A stretch of DNA of 64,000 bases from Streptacidiphilus sp. ASG 303 (GTDB lineage Bacteria > Actinomycetota > Actinomycetes > Streptomycetales > Streptomycetaceae), in the NCBI RefSeq assembly GCF_020991365.1, contig NZ_JAJLRA010000004.1, forward strand, positions 248,001-312,000. The letters run 5' to 3'. The notes under the pieces are model-generated. The model worked only from the letters and a program-made list of their open reading frames with translations. It was not told the DNA's origin and searched no databases. The position numbers were made by a program, and so were the translations under genes. Positions 1 to 9,580 of the stretch are shown one piece after another. Positions within the stretch are counted from its first letter, which is position 1. Each line of letters starts with the position of its first letter.

Positions 1-264
1 GGCCTGGTGATGACGCCGCTGTTCCGGGTGGTGCTGGCGGACGTGCCGGTGGAGCGGGCCGGGGTGGGCAGCGGCGTGCTCGTCACCACCCAGCAGTCGA
101 GCCTCGCCCTGGGCGTGGCGACGCTGGGCACGCTCTTCCTCTCGCTCGCGCCGGCCTCCGCGCTGGGGATGCGGGACGCCGTCGTGCTGGTGCTCCTGCT
201 GCAGCTGGCCGGTACGGCGGCGGTCGTGCTGCTCAGCACCCGGCTGCCGCGCACGGTGGGGTGA
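1..264 (+). CDS. MFS transporter, DHA2-type, C-terminal end (partial)
   Basis: The window opens inside this gene, so only about the last 85 residues are visible. They contain the segment RAGVGSGVLVTTQQSS, typical of the cytoplasmic loop before helix 13 in 14-TM drug:H+ antiporters of the DHA2 group, and then two hydrophobic helices (LGVATLGTLFLSLA and VVLVLLLQLAGTAAVVLL). It ends with TGA at 262-264. By family it would be a proton-driven exporter in the cytoplasmic membrane. The substrate cannot be inferred from this fragment. A second, decayed remnant of the same kind of C-terminus lies near 54.3 kb. Confidence 0.85.
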   Translation, partial: GLVMTPLFRVVLADVPVERAGVGSGVLVTTQQSSLALGVATLGTLFLSLAPASALGMRDAVVLVLLLQLAGTAAVVLLSTRLPRTVG

Positions 265-276
265 GGCCCCGGGGAG

Positions 277-312
277 CGGCCCCGGCTGCGGTCCCTGGCC
301 CGGCCGGGGCCG
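277..312 (+). terminator. Possible terminator after the MFS gene
   Basis: A 10-bp perfect inverted repeat (CGGCCCCGGC / GCCGGGGCCG) with a 16-nt loop starts 13 bp after the MFS stop. There is no T-run, which is usual for Streptomyces. The large loop makes it weaker than the other hairpins in this window. Confidence 0.4.
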
Positions 313-506
313 TGGTCCGGGCTGCGGCCCGGTCCGCGACCGGGTTCGGCCGGACGGGTGGCGGGGGCCCGGAGGGGGTTTGGCGGGGCGATGTCACACC
401 TACGGGCTAAATGAACCGTTCGTGCTGGAACTTTGTCGATTTGTTGCGGAACGCTGGTCCCGGCGTCGCAGCCCGCACATCCGACTCCAGCCTCCCGGAG
501 GACACC

Positions 507-830
507 ATGGCTCGTTTCCGGACCGCCCGCCCGACCGGCCTCCTCGCGGCCGCGCCCCTGGCGGCGGCCCTGCTCCTCGCCGGGGCGGCCGCCGCCCAGG
601 CGGCCCCCGGCGTTCCGGCCGGCGACGGCTCCAGCGGCTCCGCCGTCTCCGCCACCGGCAGCGGGAACGTCTTCGGCCGGGTCGACGGCAACACGGACTG
701 GGCGCAGCAGACCGCCACCGGCTCCGGCGCCTCCAACCAGGACAACACCCTGGGGGTGAGGGGCAACTCCGGCCAGCTCTACTCCACGCAGAACAACCTG
801 AACATCCACTACGCGCAGCCCGCCGGCTGA
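507..830 (+). CDS. Small secreted protein, unknown function
   Basis: A 107-residue protein starting at ATG 507, which sits 5 bp after a good GGAGG (497-501). The N-terminus has a classic signal peptide: RFRTARP, a hydrophobic Leu/Ala core, then AAAAQAAP with an AxA cleavage site near residue 30. The mature part is about 75 residues, rich in Gly, Ser, Asn and Thr, with no Cys. It has repeated SGSGN/TGSGASNQDN-type stretches and ends in an aromatic, Asn-rich tail. The composition resembles small surface-active or cell-wall associated Streptomyces proteins, but it lacks the chaplin Cys pair and I do not recognise the family. It stands alone, followed by a strong hairpin at 875-905. Confidence 0.75.
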   Translation: MARFRTARPTGLLAAAPLAAALLLAGAAAAQAAPGVPAGDGSSGSAVSATGSGNVFGRVDGNTDWAQQTATGSGASNQDNTLGVRGNSGQLYSTQNNLNIHYAQPAG

Positions 831-874
831 CGGGGGCCTCCGGCGGCGGAAAGGGTCACCGCACGCCGGTCCCG

Positions 875-905
875 GGGGGGCGGCACCGCCACGGTGCCGC
901 CCCCC
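875..905. terminator. Bidirectional terminator hairpin
   Basis: A perfect 14-bp G/C stem with a CCA loop lies between the secreted-protein gene (+) and the EamA transporter (-), which converge here. Its position suits both transcripts. Confidence 0.7.
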
Positions 906-985
906 GGGCCTCCGCGCGCCGGGCGGTCGCGCCGGGCCGCCGCACAGGGGCCCGGCCGAGCCCCGGGCGGCCCGCCCCGGAGGGC

Positions 986-2062
986 TCAGCCCGCTCCGCG
1001 TCCGGTCAGGGTCGCCCCGGCGCTGGCCGCCACCACGCAGGCGATGCCGAGCGCCTGCGGCAGCCCCACCAGCTGCCCCAGCACCACCGCGCCGACCCCG
1101 GCGCTCACCGCCGGCTCCAGGCTGACGACCACGCTGAACACCCGCTGCGGCAGGTGCCGCAGGGCGGTCATCTCCAGGGCGTAGGGGATGACCGGGAAGA
1201 GCATCGCCACCCCCGCGACCCGCAGCAGCAGGGCCCACGGGTGCGGGTCCGCCACCAGTCCGTGCCAGGCCGGGGCCAGTCCGACCGGGGCGAGCACGAC
1301 GGCGCCGACCGCGATGGAGACGGCCAGGCCCTCGAAGCCGCGGAACGCCGCGCCCACCCGGTGGGTGAGCAGGATGTACCCGGCGTAGCAGGCGGCCGCG
1401 CCGAACGCGCAGGCCAGGCCGGCCGGGTCGAGGCCCGTGTGCCCGCCCCCGCCCCCGGCGCCGTGGCCACCGGCCGCGGTGAGCAGCACCACGCCGCCGC
1501 CGGCCAGGCACGCCCACAGCACGTGGCCGAGGCGGCGGGCGAGGGCGAGGGACACCGCGAGGGGGCCGAGGAACTCGATGGTGGCGGCGGTGCCCATCGG
1601 CAGCCGGTGCACCGCCCCGGCGAAGAGCAGGGTCATCCCCGCCGAGGCGACGCCGAGCAGGCCGGCCGAGGCGAGGTCGCGCGGGGACCGGCCGCGCAGC
1701 CGGGGCCGGGTGGCGGCGAGCAGCACCGCGGCGGCGACGACCAGCCGCAGGAAGGTGGTGCCGGTGACGCCGAGCGGTCCGAAGAGCGGGGTGGAGAGCG
1801 CGATGCCCGACTGCACGGTCCCCATGGCGAGGAGGCAGAAAAGCGGCGCCGGGACCGAGTCCAGGCGCCGCAGCAGGGTCGGGGTCCGCCGCCCCGGGGG
1901 GCGGGGGGCCGGTCCGGGCGCGGGGCCCGGGTCCCCGGTGCGGACGGCGCCTCGTCGCCACCCGCCGCGCTCGCCTGCGGGCTCGCCCTTGGGGGAGGGC
2001 GGCACGACGAGGGCCTCGGCGGGGACGCCGGGCAGGACGCGCTCGGGGGCGGGGGAGGACAT
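986..2062 (-). CDS. EamA/DMT-family (RhtA-like) exporter
   Basis: A 358-residue membrane protein with about ten hydrophobic segments arranged as two EamA repeats. After an unusually long, Pro/Gly-rich cytoplasmic N-terminus (about 65 residues), the first helix reads FCLLAMGTVQSGIALSTPLF. The motifs MGTAATIEFLGPLAVSLA and LEPAVSAGVGAVVLGQ are typical of the RhtA threonine/homoserine exporter subgroup. I chose the ATG giving MSSPAPERV; an in-frame start lies 12 codons upstream. The family exports amino acids or small metabolites using the proton gradient. It is a single gene read toward the secreted-protein gene, with no operon partner. Confidence 0.85.
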   Translation of the reverse strand: MSSPAPERVLPGVPAEALVVPPSPKGEPAGERGGWRRGAVRTGDPGPAPGPAPRPPGRRTPTLLRRLDSVPAPLFCLLAMGTVQSGIALSTPLFGPLGVTGTTFLRLVVAAAVLLAATRPRLRGRSPRDLASAGLLGVASAGMTLLFAGAVHRLPMGTAATIEFLGPLAVSLALARRLGHVLWACLAGGGVVLLTAAGGHGAGGGGGHTGLDPAGLACAFGAAACYAGYILLTHRVGAAFRGFEGLAVSIAVGAVVLAPVGLAPAWHGLVADPHPWALLLRVAGVAMLFPVIPYALEMTALRHLPQRVFSVVVSLEPAVSAGVGAVVLGQLVGLPQALGIACVVAASAGATLTGRGAG

Positions 2063-2156
2063 GGGCCCAGTCTGTCGTAAGGACCGCAGAGGCCGCAAAC
2101 TCGTTACCTCGGCGTGGCGATAAGTGGAAAATCATCTCAAAAGGAAACGATGGACC

Positions 2157-2981
2157 GTGCGCCTACCGCGACCCGCGGCCGTCCTGGCCGCCACCCTCGT
2201 CCTGCTCGCCCCGCCCGCCGCCGTGCTCGCCGACGCCCCGCCGGCCGCCGCGGCCGCCCGGGCCCGCTACTTCACCGGGCGGGCCTTCGACTCCTGCTCC
2301 GCCCCCTCCCTCGACGCCATGCGCCGCTGGTACCGCCACTCCCCGTACCGCGCGGCCGGCATCTACATCGGCGGCGTCAACCGGGCCTGCGCCCAGCCGC
2401 GCCTCACCGCCGGCTGGGTCCGCGCCGTCGACCGCATGGGCTGGCGGCTCCTGCCGGTGTACGTCGGCCTCCAGCCGCCCTGCCGCACCTCGCCCCACCA
2501 CCGGCTCGCCCGCATCGACCCCCGCCGCGCCCGCTCCCAAGGCCGCGCCCAGGCCGCCGACGCCGTCCGCCGCGCCCGCGCCCTCGGCCTGCGGGCCGGC
2601 AGCCCGCTCTACCTCGACGTCGAGAGCTACCGGCGGAACGACGCCCGCTGCACCCGCGCCGTCGTCGACTACGCCGTCGGCTGGACCACGGGGCTCAGGG
2701 CCGCCCGCTACCGGTCGGGCTTCTACGGCAGCGCCGCCTCCGGCATCGCCGACCTTGCCGCCGCCCGCCGGGCCGGCCGCGGACCGCTGCCCGGCACCGT
2801 CTGGTTCGCGCACTGGAACGGCCACCGGGGCACCGGACGCACCTGGTGCCTCCCGCACCACGCCTGGCGGCACCACCGCATCCACCAGTACAGCGGCAAC
2901 GTCCGGGAGAGCCACGGCGGCGCCGCCCTCACCATCGACCGCAACTCCGTGGACGCGGCGGTGGCGGTGGTCCGCCGGTGA
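2157..2981 (+). CDS. Secreted DUF1906 glycoside-hydrolase-like protein
   Basis: A 274-residue exported protein. The signal peptide (RLPRPAAVLAATLVLLAPPAAVLADA) is followed by a DUF1906 domain, the Rv2525c-like TIM-barrel fold related to GH25 lysozymes. Visible hallmarks are FDSCSAPS near the start, YIGGVNRACAQ, LPVYVGLQ, LYLDVESY with the acidic pair at the position of the GH25 catalytic acids, and the C-terminal HQYSGNV. By family it acts outside the cell, probably on the wall; enzymatic activity is not established for many members. I prefer GTG 2157, which has AAGGAAA 9-10 bp upstream. The longer GTG start at 2124 has no ribosome-binding site. It is monocistronic. Confidence 0.8.
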   Translation: MRLPRPAAVLAATLVLLAPPAAVLADAPPAAAAARARYFTGRAFDSCSAPSLDAMRRWYRHSPYRAAGIYIGGVNRACAQPRLTAGWVRAVDRMGWRLLPVYVGLQPPCRTSPHHRLARIDPRRARSQGRAQAADAVRRARALGLRAGSPLYLDVESYRRNDARCTRAVVDYAVGWTTGLRAARYRSGFYGSAASGIADLAAARRAGRGPLPGTVWFAHWNGHRGTGRTWCLPHHAWRHHRIHQYSGNVRESHGGAALTIDRNSVDAAVAVVRR

Positions 2982-3280
2982 CGGGGCGCCGGCCGGACGG
3001 CGGCGGCATCCCGGCCGGGCGCTGACCGTACGCTGACCGGACACCGGCCGGGCACCGGCCGGGTGCTGACCCGGTGGCGGGCGGACGGCGACCGGCCGGT
3101 GGGCGGACGGGCCGGGCGCCCGGGGCGGCGGCGCGGCCGGCCCGGGCGCGCGGGCCGGGTTGCAGTACGGAATCGCCTGCTGACATCCGGCCGCCACGGG
3201 GACAGAATCGGGCCACGACCCCCGCTACCGGCGGGTAGGGAGCGGGGGTCGCAGCAGCCGCCCGGTCAAGGAGGACCCGA

Positions 3281-4936
<1,656 letters not shown>

Positions 4937-4941
4937 CCCGC

Positions 4942-4974
4942 CGGGCGGGCCGGGGCGCCGCCCCGGCCCGCCCG
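4942..4974. terminator. Terminator between convergent genes
   Basis: A perfect 15-bp G/C stem with a 3-nt loop lies 6 bp after the acyl-CoA synthetase stop and 42 bp before the stop of the convergent PAS/kinase-like gene. Confidence 0.75.
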
Positions 4975-5015
4975 CGCGTGCCCGTTCCGGGGCCGCGCCC
5001 GTGCCCGTTCCGGGG

Positions 5016-8000
5016 TCAGTGGACCTCGCCGGCCGGGGACCCGATCTTGCCCAGCAGGTCGACGATCCGGCCCTGGACGTCCGGCGTGGTGGAGCGCTCC
5101 GCCAGGAACAGCACCGTCTCGCCGGTCCGCAGCCGCGGGAGCTCCTGCGGGTCCATGTCCACCGAGGTGTAGACGACCAGCGGCGTCCGGTACAGCCGGT
5201 CGTTGGACCGCAGCCAGTCCACGATCCCGACCCGGCGCCGCCGCACCAGCAGCAGGTCCATCACCACCAGGTTGGGCTGCACGCTGCTCGCCCGGGACAC
5301 CGCGTCGCTCTCCGACGCCGCGTGCTCCACGTGCATGCCGCGCCGCTCCAGTCCGGAGGAGAGGGCCGTGGCGATGTCCGGGTCCGCCTCCACGAGCAGC
5401 ACCCGCGGCGCGTGGCTCTCGCTGTCGCGCGGCGACAGCGCCCGCAGCAGCACCGCCGGGTCCGCGCCGTACGCGGCCTCCCGGGTGGCCTGCCCCAGAC
5501 CCGCCGTCACCAGCACCGGCACCTGCGCGTTGACGGCGGCGGTGCGCAGCGACTGCAGGGCGGTGCGGGTGATCGGACCGGTCAGCGGGTCGACGAAGAG
5601 CGCCGCCGGGCGGGCCCCGGCCTGCGCGTCCACCTCCTCCCGGGAGCGGACGATCACCGGGCGGTAGCCGCGGTCCTTGAGCGCCTGCTTGGTGGACGGC
5701 TCCGGCTCCGGCCACACCAGCAGCCGGCGCGGGCCGTCGTCCGGCGACGGCGCGGCGCCCGGGGCCTGGGCCGGGTCGTCCGGCCCGGTCCCGACGGTGC
5801 CGGGGGCACCGTGCGCACCCGGGGCGCCGTGCGCACCGGCGCCGTCCGGCGAGGGCAGTCCGGCGCCGTCCGTGTCGTCGGTCCCGGTGAGCGGCGGCAC
5901 CGCGATGGGCTGCGGCGGGGCGGGCGCGGCCGCCGGGGCCGCCGCCAGCGCCAGGGGGCCGTCGGCGGGCCGGTCCGCGGCGCGGGGCGCCAGTTCCCGT
6001 ACGGGGCCGGCCGCGACGCCGTCGGTCCGGATCGCGGTCACCGGCAGCACCGCCGGACCGGCCGCGCCCGGGGCGAACGGCCCCGGGGGGAAGGGCGCCG
6101 GCAGGAAGCCGGAGCCGGTGACGAAGGGATCCCCGGGCGCCGGTCGGGCGGGCTCCAGCGCCGCCGGGCCGCCGACGGGCTGCGCGGGGGCGGGTGGGAG
6201 CGCCGGCTGGGGGAGGGGCGCCTGCGGCGCGGCGGGCGCCCCCTGGTCCGGTGCGGCCGGGCCGGCCTGCTCCCCGGGCCGGGCGTCGTCGCCCGGGGGC
6301 ACCGCCAGCCGCCGGCGGCGGCCGGTGGGCGGGGGCGCGGAGGCCTGCGCCGGTACGGCCGGGGCGGCGGGCAGGGCGTTCTCCAGGCCGGGGTAGAGGG
6401 GGGCCGCGGGCAGGGGGAGCCCGTGCGGCGGGGTGGCCTGCGCCGGGAGGCCGTGGGGGCCGCCGTGCGGTGCGGCGCCGCCGTGCTCGGGGCCGTACGG
6501 TGCGCCGCCGTCCGCCGCGCCCGCGGGCCCGCCGCCGGCCTGCGGCGGCGCGGACGCGGTGTCCTGGGGCGGGGTGCCGCCCCGGGGGTCGGCCGCAGGG
6601 GTCCGGGCGCCCCGCGAGGGGTCGCCCGGGTAGGACTCGGCGCCCTCGGCGGCCGGGAGCGCGCGCCTGCGCCGCCCGTCGCCGGACCGGTCCGGCCGGG
6701 GCCCGTCCTCGGCGGTCCGCTGCCGGGGCGGCCGGGGGCCGTCGTGCTCCTCCGGCTCCCCGGCGGGGGAGCCGGGGCCGAGGGCTATCGGCCCCCGGGA
6801 GGCCTGCGGGCCGCCCGGGCCGCCGGTCGGGCCGTCGCCCGGGCCGCGGTCCGCCGCCCGTGCGGCCTCCGCGCCCCGTCCGCCGTCCGCTGCGCCGTCT
6901 CGGGGACCGTCCTGCGGCCCGCGCGCCGCGGGGATGCCCTCGGGCAGCTCCGGCAGGACGGCGGTGTCCGTCTCCTTGGGCGCGTCGCGGCGCCCGGCCG
7001 CCCCGGCCCGCTCCGCCGCGGCCCGCGCGGCGGCCGGGTCCAGGGGCAGCTCCACGACGTACGTGGTGCCCTTGCCGTCCGGCAGCCGGTGCGGCTGCAG
7101 CACGCCGCCGTGCCGCTCCACCATGCCGCGGGCTATCGGCAGGTGCACCGGGCTCCCGCCGTCGCCGGGGCCGCGCACCTCGATCCGGGCCACGTCCCCG
7201 CGCTGCGCGGCCGCCACGACCACCACGGGCGCGTCGCCGCCCACCGGCGGCAGCGCCGGCGCGCCCCCGTAGGGGACGGCCGCGGCGCGCGCCGCGTCCT
7301 CGGCGGCGTCCAGCGACAGGGTGACCCCGCTGACGTCGGCGACCAGGTGGGCCAGGGCCTGGGCGAGGCGGGCGGAGTCCGCGACCACCTCCACGGGCGC
7401 CGCGTGCACCGAGATCCGCACCCGGTCGGCCCCCACGAGCTCCCCGGCCGCGTCCACGGACCGCTGCACGACCTTCTCCAGGCTCACCGGCCTGCGGTCC
7501 AGGGCGTCCTTGCCGGCCTCCGCGGCGGCCTCGAAGCGCTGGTACGACAGCACGCCGTCGACCAGCCGGGAGAAGCGGGCGCACTCGTCGGCGAGGCGCC
7601 GCAGCGTCCAGTTGGCCTCCGGCCACAGCTGGCCCGCCGGGTCGCCGGCCAGGCCGTCGATGCGGCGGCGCAGCTGGTCCAGCGAGCCGCGCAGCTCCTC
7701 CTCCAGCACCGCCGTCAGGTGGCGGCCGCGGGCGGCCAGCGCCAGCTCCCTCGTCCGGTCGGTGAAGGTCATCACGGCGCCGACGAGCTGCTCGCCGTCG
7801 CGCACGGGCGCGGTGGTGAGGTCCACGGTCACCGGCCGGCCGTCCTTGCGCCACAGCACGGTGCCGCGCACCCGGTGCTTGCGGCCGGAGGCCAGGGTGT
7901 CGTTCAGCGGGGACTCGTCGGCGGCCACCGGGGTGCCGTCCGCCCTGGAGTGCTGGACGAGCGGCTGCAGTTCGCGGCCGCCCAGCTCGCTCGCCCGGAA

Positions 8001-8609
8001 GCCGAGGATGTGGGCGGCGGCGGGGTTCACCAGGACCACGCGGCCGTCGAGGTCGACGCCGACGATGCCCTCGGCGGCGGCGCGCAGGATCATCTCGGTC
8101 TGCTTGTGCTGGCGCCGCAGCTCCGCCTCGACGCCGAGCCGGTCCGTCAGGTCGCGGACCATGATCAGCAGCAGCTCGCGGGCGCCGCCGTCGGAGGTCC
8201 CGTACCCGGGGGCGGCCCAGCCGGAGGAGCCGCCGCGGAACGGGTCGTAGGGGACGAGGGGGGAGAGGGAGTACTGCGAGCCCTCGTCCTCGAAGTCGTT
8301 GGAGGAGACCTCGACCTGGAGGCTGGTGCCGTCGGTGCGGTGCGCGGTCATCCGGACGGGGCGGTCCAGCCCCTGCGGGCCGCCCTGGGAGGGGCGCATG
8401 GATCCGGGGATGCGGCTGGGGTCCAGGTCGGGGAGCAGCGCGAGCACGCCCATCCCGACCAGTGAGGTGCCCGGCGCCTGGAGGCTCTCCACGGCAGCGG
8501 TGTTCGCGTCCACGACCGTGCCGTTGCTGTTCACGAGGAGCAGCGCGTCCGGAAGGGCGTCGAGTATCGCTGCGAGGCGAGCAGCGCCTCGGGTCGGCCT
8601 GCTGCTCAC
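5016..8609 (-). CDS. PAS-kinase-like-receiver hybrid, apparently catalytically degenerate
   Basis: A 1197-residue regulator. GTG 8609 is chosen because AGAGGAGGA lies 9 bp upstream and the resulting N-terminus (SSRPTRGAARLAAILDALPDA) opens directly into a PAS fold. In order: PAS 1 (about 10-160), PAS 2 (about 175-290, TEMILRAAAEGIVGVDLDGR), a HisKA-like helical pair (about 305-370), an HATPase-like domain (about 400-545), a 350-400 residue Pro/Ala/Gly-rich disordered linker, a receiver-like domain without the usual acidic pocket, and a C-terminal receiver (VLLVEADPD, PNLVVMDLLL). The H-box reads EEELRGSL, with Glu where the phospho-accepting His is expected. The N-box reads HLVADV and the G2 box SPVHLPI, so neither looks functional. 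I infer a signalling scaffold or pseudokinase. Conserved in streptomycetes as far as I recall; partner unknown. Confidence 0.85.
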   Translation of the reverse strand: MSSRPTRGAARLAAILDALPDALLLVNSNGTVVDANTAAVESLQAPGTSLVGMGVLALLPDLDPSRIPGSMRPSQGGPQGLDRPVRMTAHRTDGTSLQVEVSSNDFEDEGSQYSLSPLVPYDPFRGGSSGWAAPGYGTSDGGARELLLIMVRDLTDRLGVEAELRRQHKQTEMILRAAAEGIVGVDLDGRVVLVNPAAAHILGFRASELGGRELQPLVQHSRADGTPVAADESPLNDTLASGRKHRVRGTVLWRKDGRPVTVDLTTAPVRDGEQLVGAVMTFTDRTRELALAARGRHLTAVLEEELRGSLDQLRRRIDGLAGDPAGQLWPEANWTLRRLADECARFSRLVDGVLSYQRFEAAAEAGKDALDRRPVSLEKVVQRSVDAAGELVGADRVRISVHAAPVEVVADSARLAQALAHLVADVSGVTLSLDAAEDAARAAAVPYGGAPALPPVGGDAPVVVVAAAQRGDVARIEVRGPGDGGSPVHLPIARGMVERHGGVLQPHRLPDGKGTTYVVELPLDPAAARAAAERAGAAGRRDAPKETDTAVLPELPEGIPAARGPQDGPRDGAADGGRGAEAARAADRGPGDGPTGGPGGPQASRGPIALGPGSPAGEPEEHDGPRPPRQRTAEDGPRPDRSGDGRRRRALPAAEGAESYPGDPSRGARTPAADPRGGTPPQDTASAPPQAGGGPAGAADGGAPYGPEHGGAAPHGGPHGLPAQATPPHGLPLPAAPLYPGLENALPAAPAVPAQASAPPPTGRRRRLAVPPGDDARPGEQAGPAAPDQGAPAAPQAPLPQPALPPAPAQPVGGPAALEPARPAPGDPFVTGSGFLPAPFPPGPFAPGAAGPAVLPVTAIRTDGVAAGPVRELAPRAADRPADGPLALAAAPAAAPAPPQPIAVPPLTGTDDTDGAGLPSPDGAGAHGAPGAHGAPGTVGTGPDDPAQAPGAAPSPDDGPRRLLVWPEPEPSTKQALKDRGYRPVIVRSREEVDAQAGARPAALFVDPLTGPITRTALQSLRTAAVNAQVPVLVTAGLGQATREAAYGADPAVLLRALSPRDSESHAPRVLLVEADPDIATALSSGLERRGMHVEHAASESDAVSRASSVQPNLVVMDLLLVRRRRVGIVDWLRSNDRLYRTPLVVYTSVDMDPQELPRLRTGETVLFLAERSTTPDVQGRIVDLLGKIGSPAGEVH

Positions 8610-8828
8610 GTCGAGGGGTCCTCCTCTGGCTGAACTCGTGCTGTGCCGCGGTGTCCCTTCCACCGCTCCCCCGCTCCCCCGGGCTGTGCCACCCAGCACT
8701 ATCGCATTGTTTTTGCGGTTCCGACGACCCGCCTAGTAACGTTGGCGGCGGTTGGCCGCGGCCGGGTAGGCTGTGGCACCATCCAGGCACGTGGTGCGCG
8801 TCGCTCGTCGTGACGCGGACCCGCGCAG

Positions 8829-8919
8829 GGAGGCTTCGCCTAGTCTGGTCTATGGCGCCGCACTGCTAATGCGGTTTGGGCCTTAAAGCCCATCCGGGGT
8901 TCAAATCCCCGAGCCTCCG
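8829..8919 (+). tRNA. tRNA-Ser(GCT)
   Basis: A 91-nt class II tRNA. The acceptor stem is GGAGGCT/AGCCTCC with discriminator G. It has a long variable arm, a GCT anticodon in CTGCTAA, and a T-arm with GGTTCAAATCC. CCA is not encoded. A terminator follows. Confidence 0.97.
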
Positions 8920-8930
8920 CACTCCGGGAC

Positions 8931-8957
8931 AGCCCCGCCGACACGGTCGGCGGGGCT
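8931..8957 (+). terminator. Terminator of tRNA-Ser(GCT)
   Basis: A 12-bp perfect stem (AGCCCCGCCGAC / GTCGGCGGGGCT) with an ACG loop lies 11 bp after the tRNA and is followed by TCT. Confidence 0.85.
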
Positions 8958-9131
8958 TCTCCGTCTCCCGGCCCGGCGGACCCCGCCGGCCGCCGCCGCC
9001 CCTGTTCGCCGTGAGCGAACGGAGGGCCGCCGGCGGCGCCCGGCCGGGCGCGGATATCCGATTTCGTCCCGGCGCGGAGGTCATGTAATGTTGTCCCCGC
9101 ACCACCGCAGGAGGCCGCAGGCCGACTGAGG

Positions 9132-9204
9132 GCGCTCGTAGCTCAACGGATAGAGCATTTGACTACGGATCAAAAGGTTGCAGGTTCGAATCCTGCCGAG
9201 CGCA
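9132..9204 (+). tRNA. tRNA-Arg(ACG), copy 1
   Basis: A 73-nt tRNA with acceptor GCGCTCG/CGAGCGC, discriminator A, and anticodon loop CTACGGA giving ACG, the precursor of ICG that TadA deaminates. The tadA gene lies 17 kb away in this window. CCA is not encoded. Confidence 0.97.
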
Positions 9205-9210
9205 CAGCAC

Positions 9211-9246
9211 GCAGAGGGCCCCGGGCACCAGCCCGGGGCCCTCTGC
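9211..9246 (+). terminator. Terminator of tRNA-Arg copy 1
   Basis: A perfect 16-bp stem (GCAGAGGGCCCCGGGC and its complement) with an ACCA loop starts 6 bp after the tRNA. Confidence 0.9.
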
Positions 9247-9464
9247 GTCGTGGGGGTGCCCACGCGGGGTGCCCGCCCCCGGGCCCGGGCCCCGCGCGGC
9301 GTCCGGGGGCGCCGCACCGGGAGCCCGCCGGCCCCGTCCCGGGGTCCTCCGCACCGGAATCCGGGCGGCCCGCCCCGCGTGCCGGGCGTGCCTGGTCGGA
9401 ACCGCCTCCCGGATCGGGTAGTGTTGTCCCCGCACCACCGCAGGAGGCCGCAGGCCGACTGAGG

Positions 9465-9537
9465 GCGCTCGTAGCTCAACGGATAGAGCATTTGACTACG
9501 GATCAAAAGGTTGCAGGTTCGAATCCTGCCGAGCGCA
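9465..9537 (+). tRNA. tRNA-Arg(ACG), copy 2
   Basis: Identical to copy 1 in every base, with the same leader and terminator. Both copies should be expressed. Confidence 0.97.
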
Positions 9538-9543
9538 CAGCAC

Positions 9544-9579
9544 GCAGAGGGCCCCGGGCACCAGCCCGGGGCCCTCTGC
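9544..9579. terminator. Terminator shared by tRNA-Arg copy 2 and the flavohemoglobin
   Basis: The same 16-bp perfect stem as at 9211-9246. Here it ends 1 bp before the flavohemoglobin stop codon on the other strand, so it probably works in both directions. Confidence 0.85.
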
Positions 9580-9580
9580 G

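Larger units (their letters stand above)
9089..9249 (+). repeat. 161-bp direct repeat carrying tRNA-Arg, copy 1
   Basis: This is identical, base for base as read, to 9422-9582. It includes the tRNA leader, the tRNA-Arg gene and the whole terminator hairpin. The copies are offset by 333 bp. Confidence 0.97.

Noticed and set aside
507-830. Chaplin identity for the small secreted protein
   Set aside because: It lacks the paired Cys and the chaplin hydrophobic pattern.
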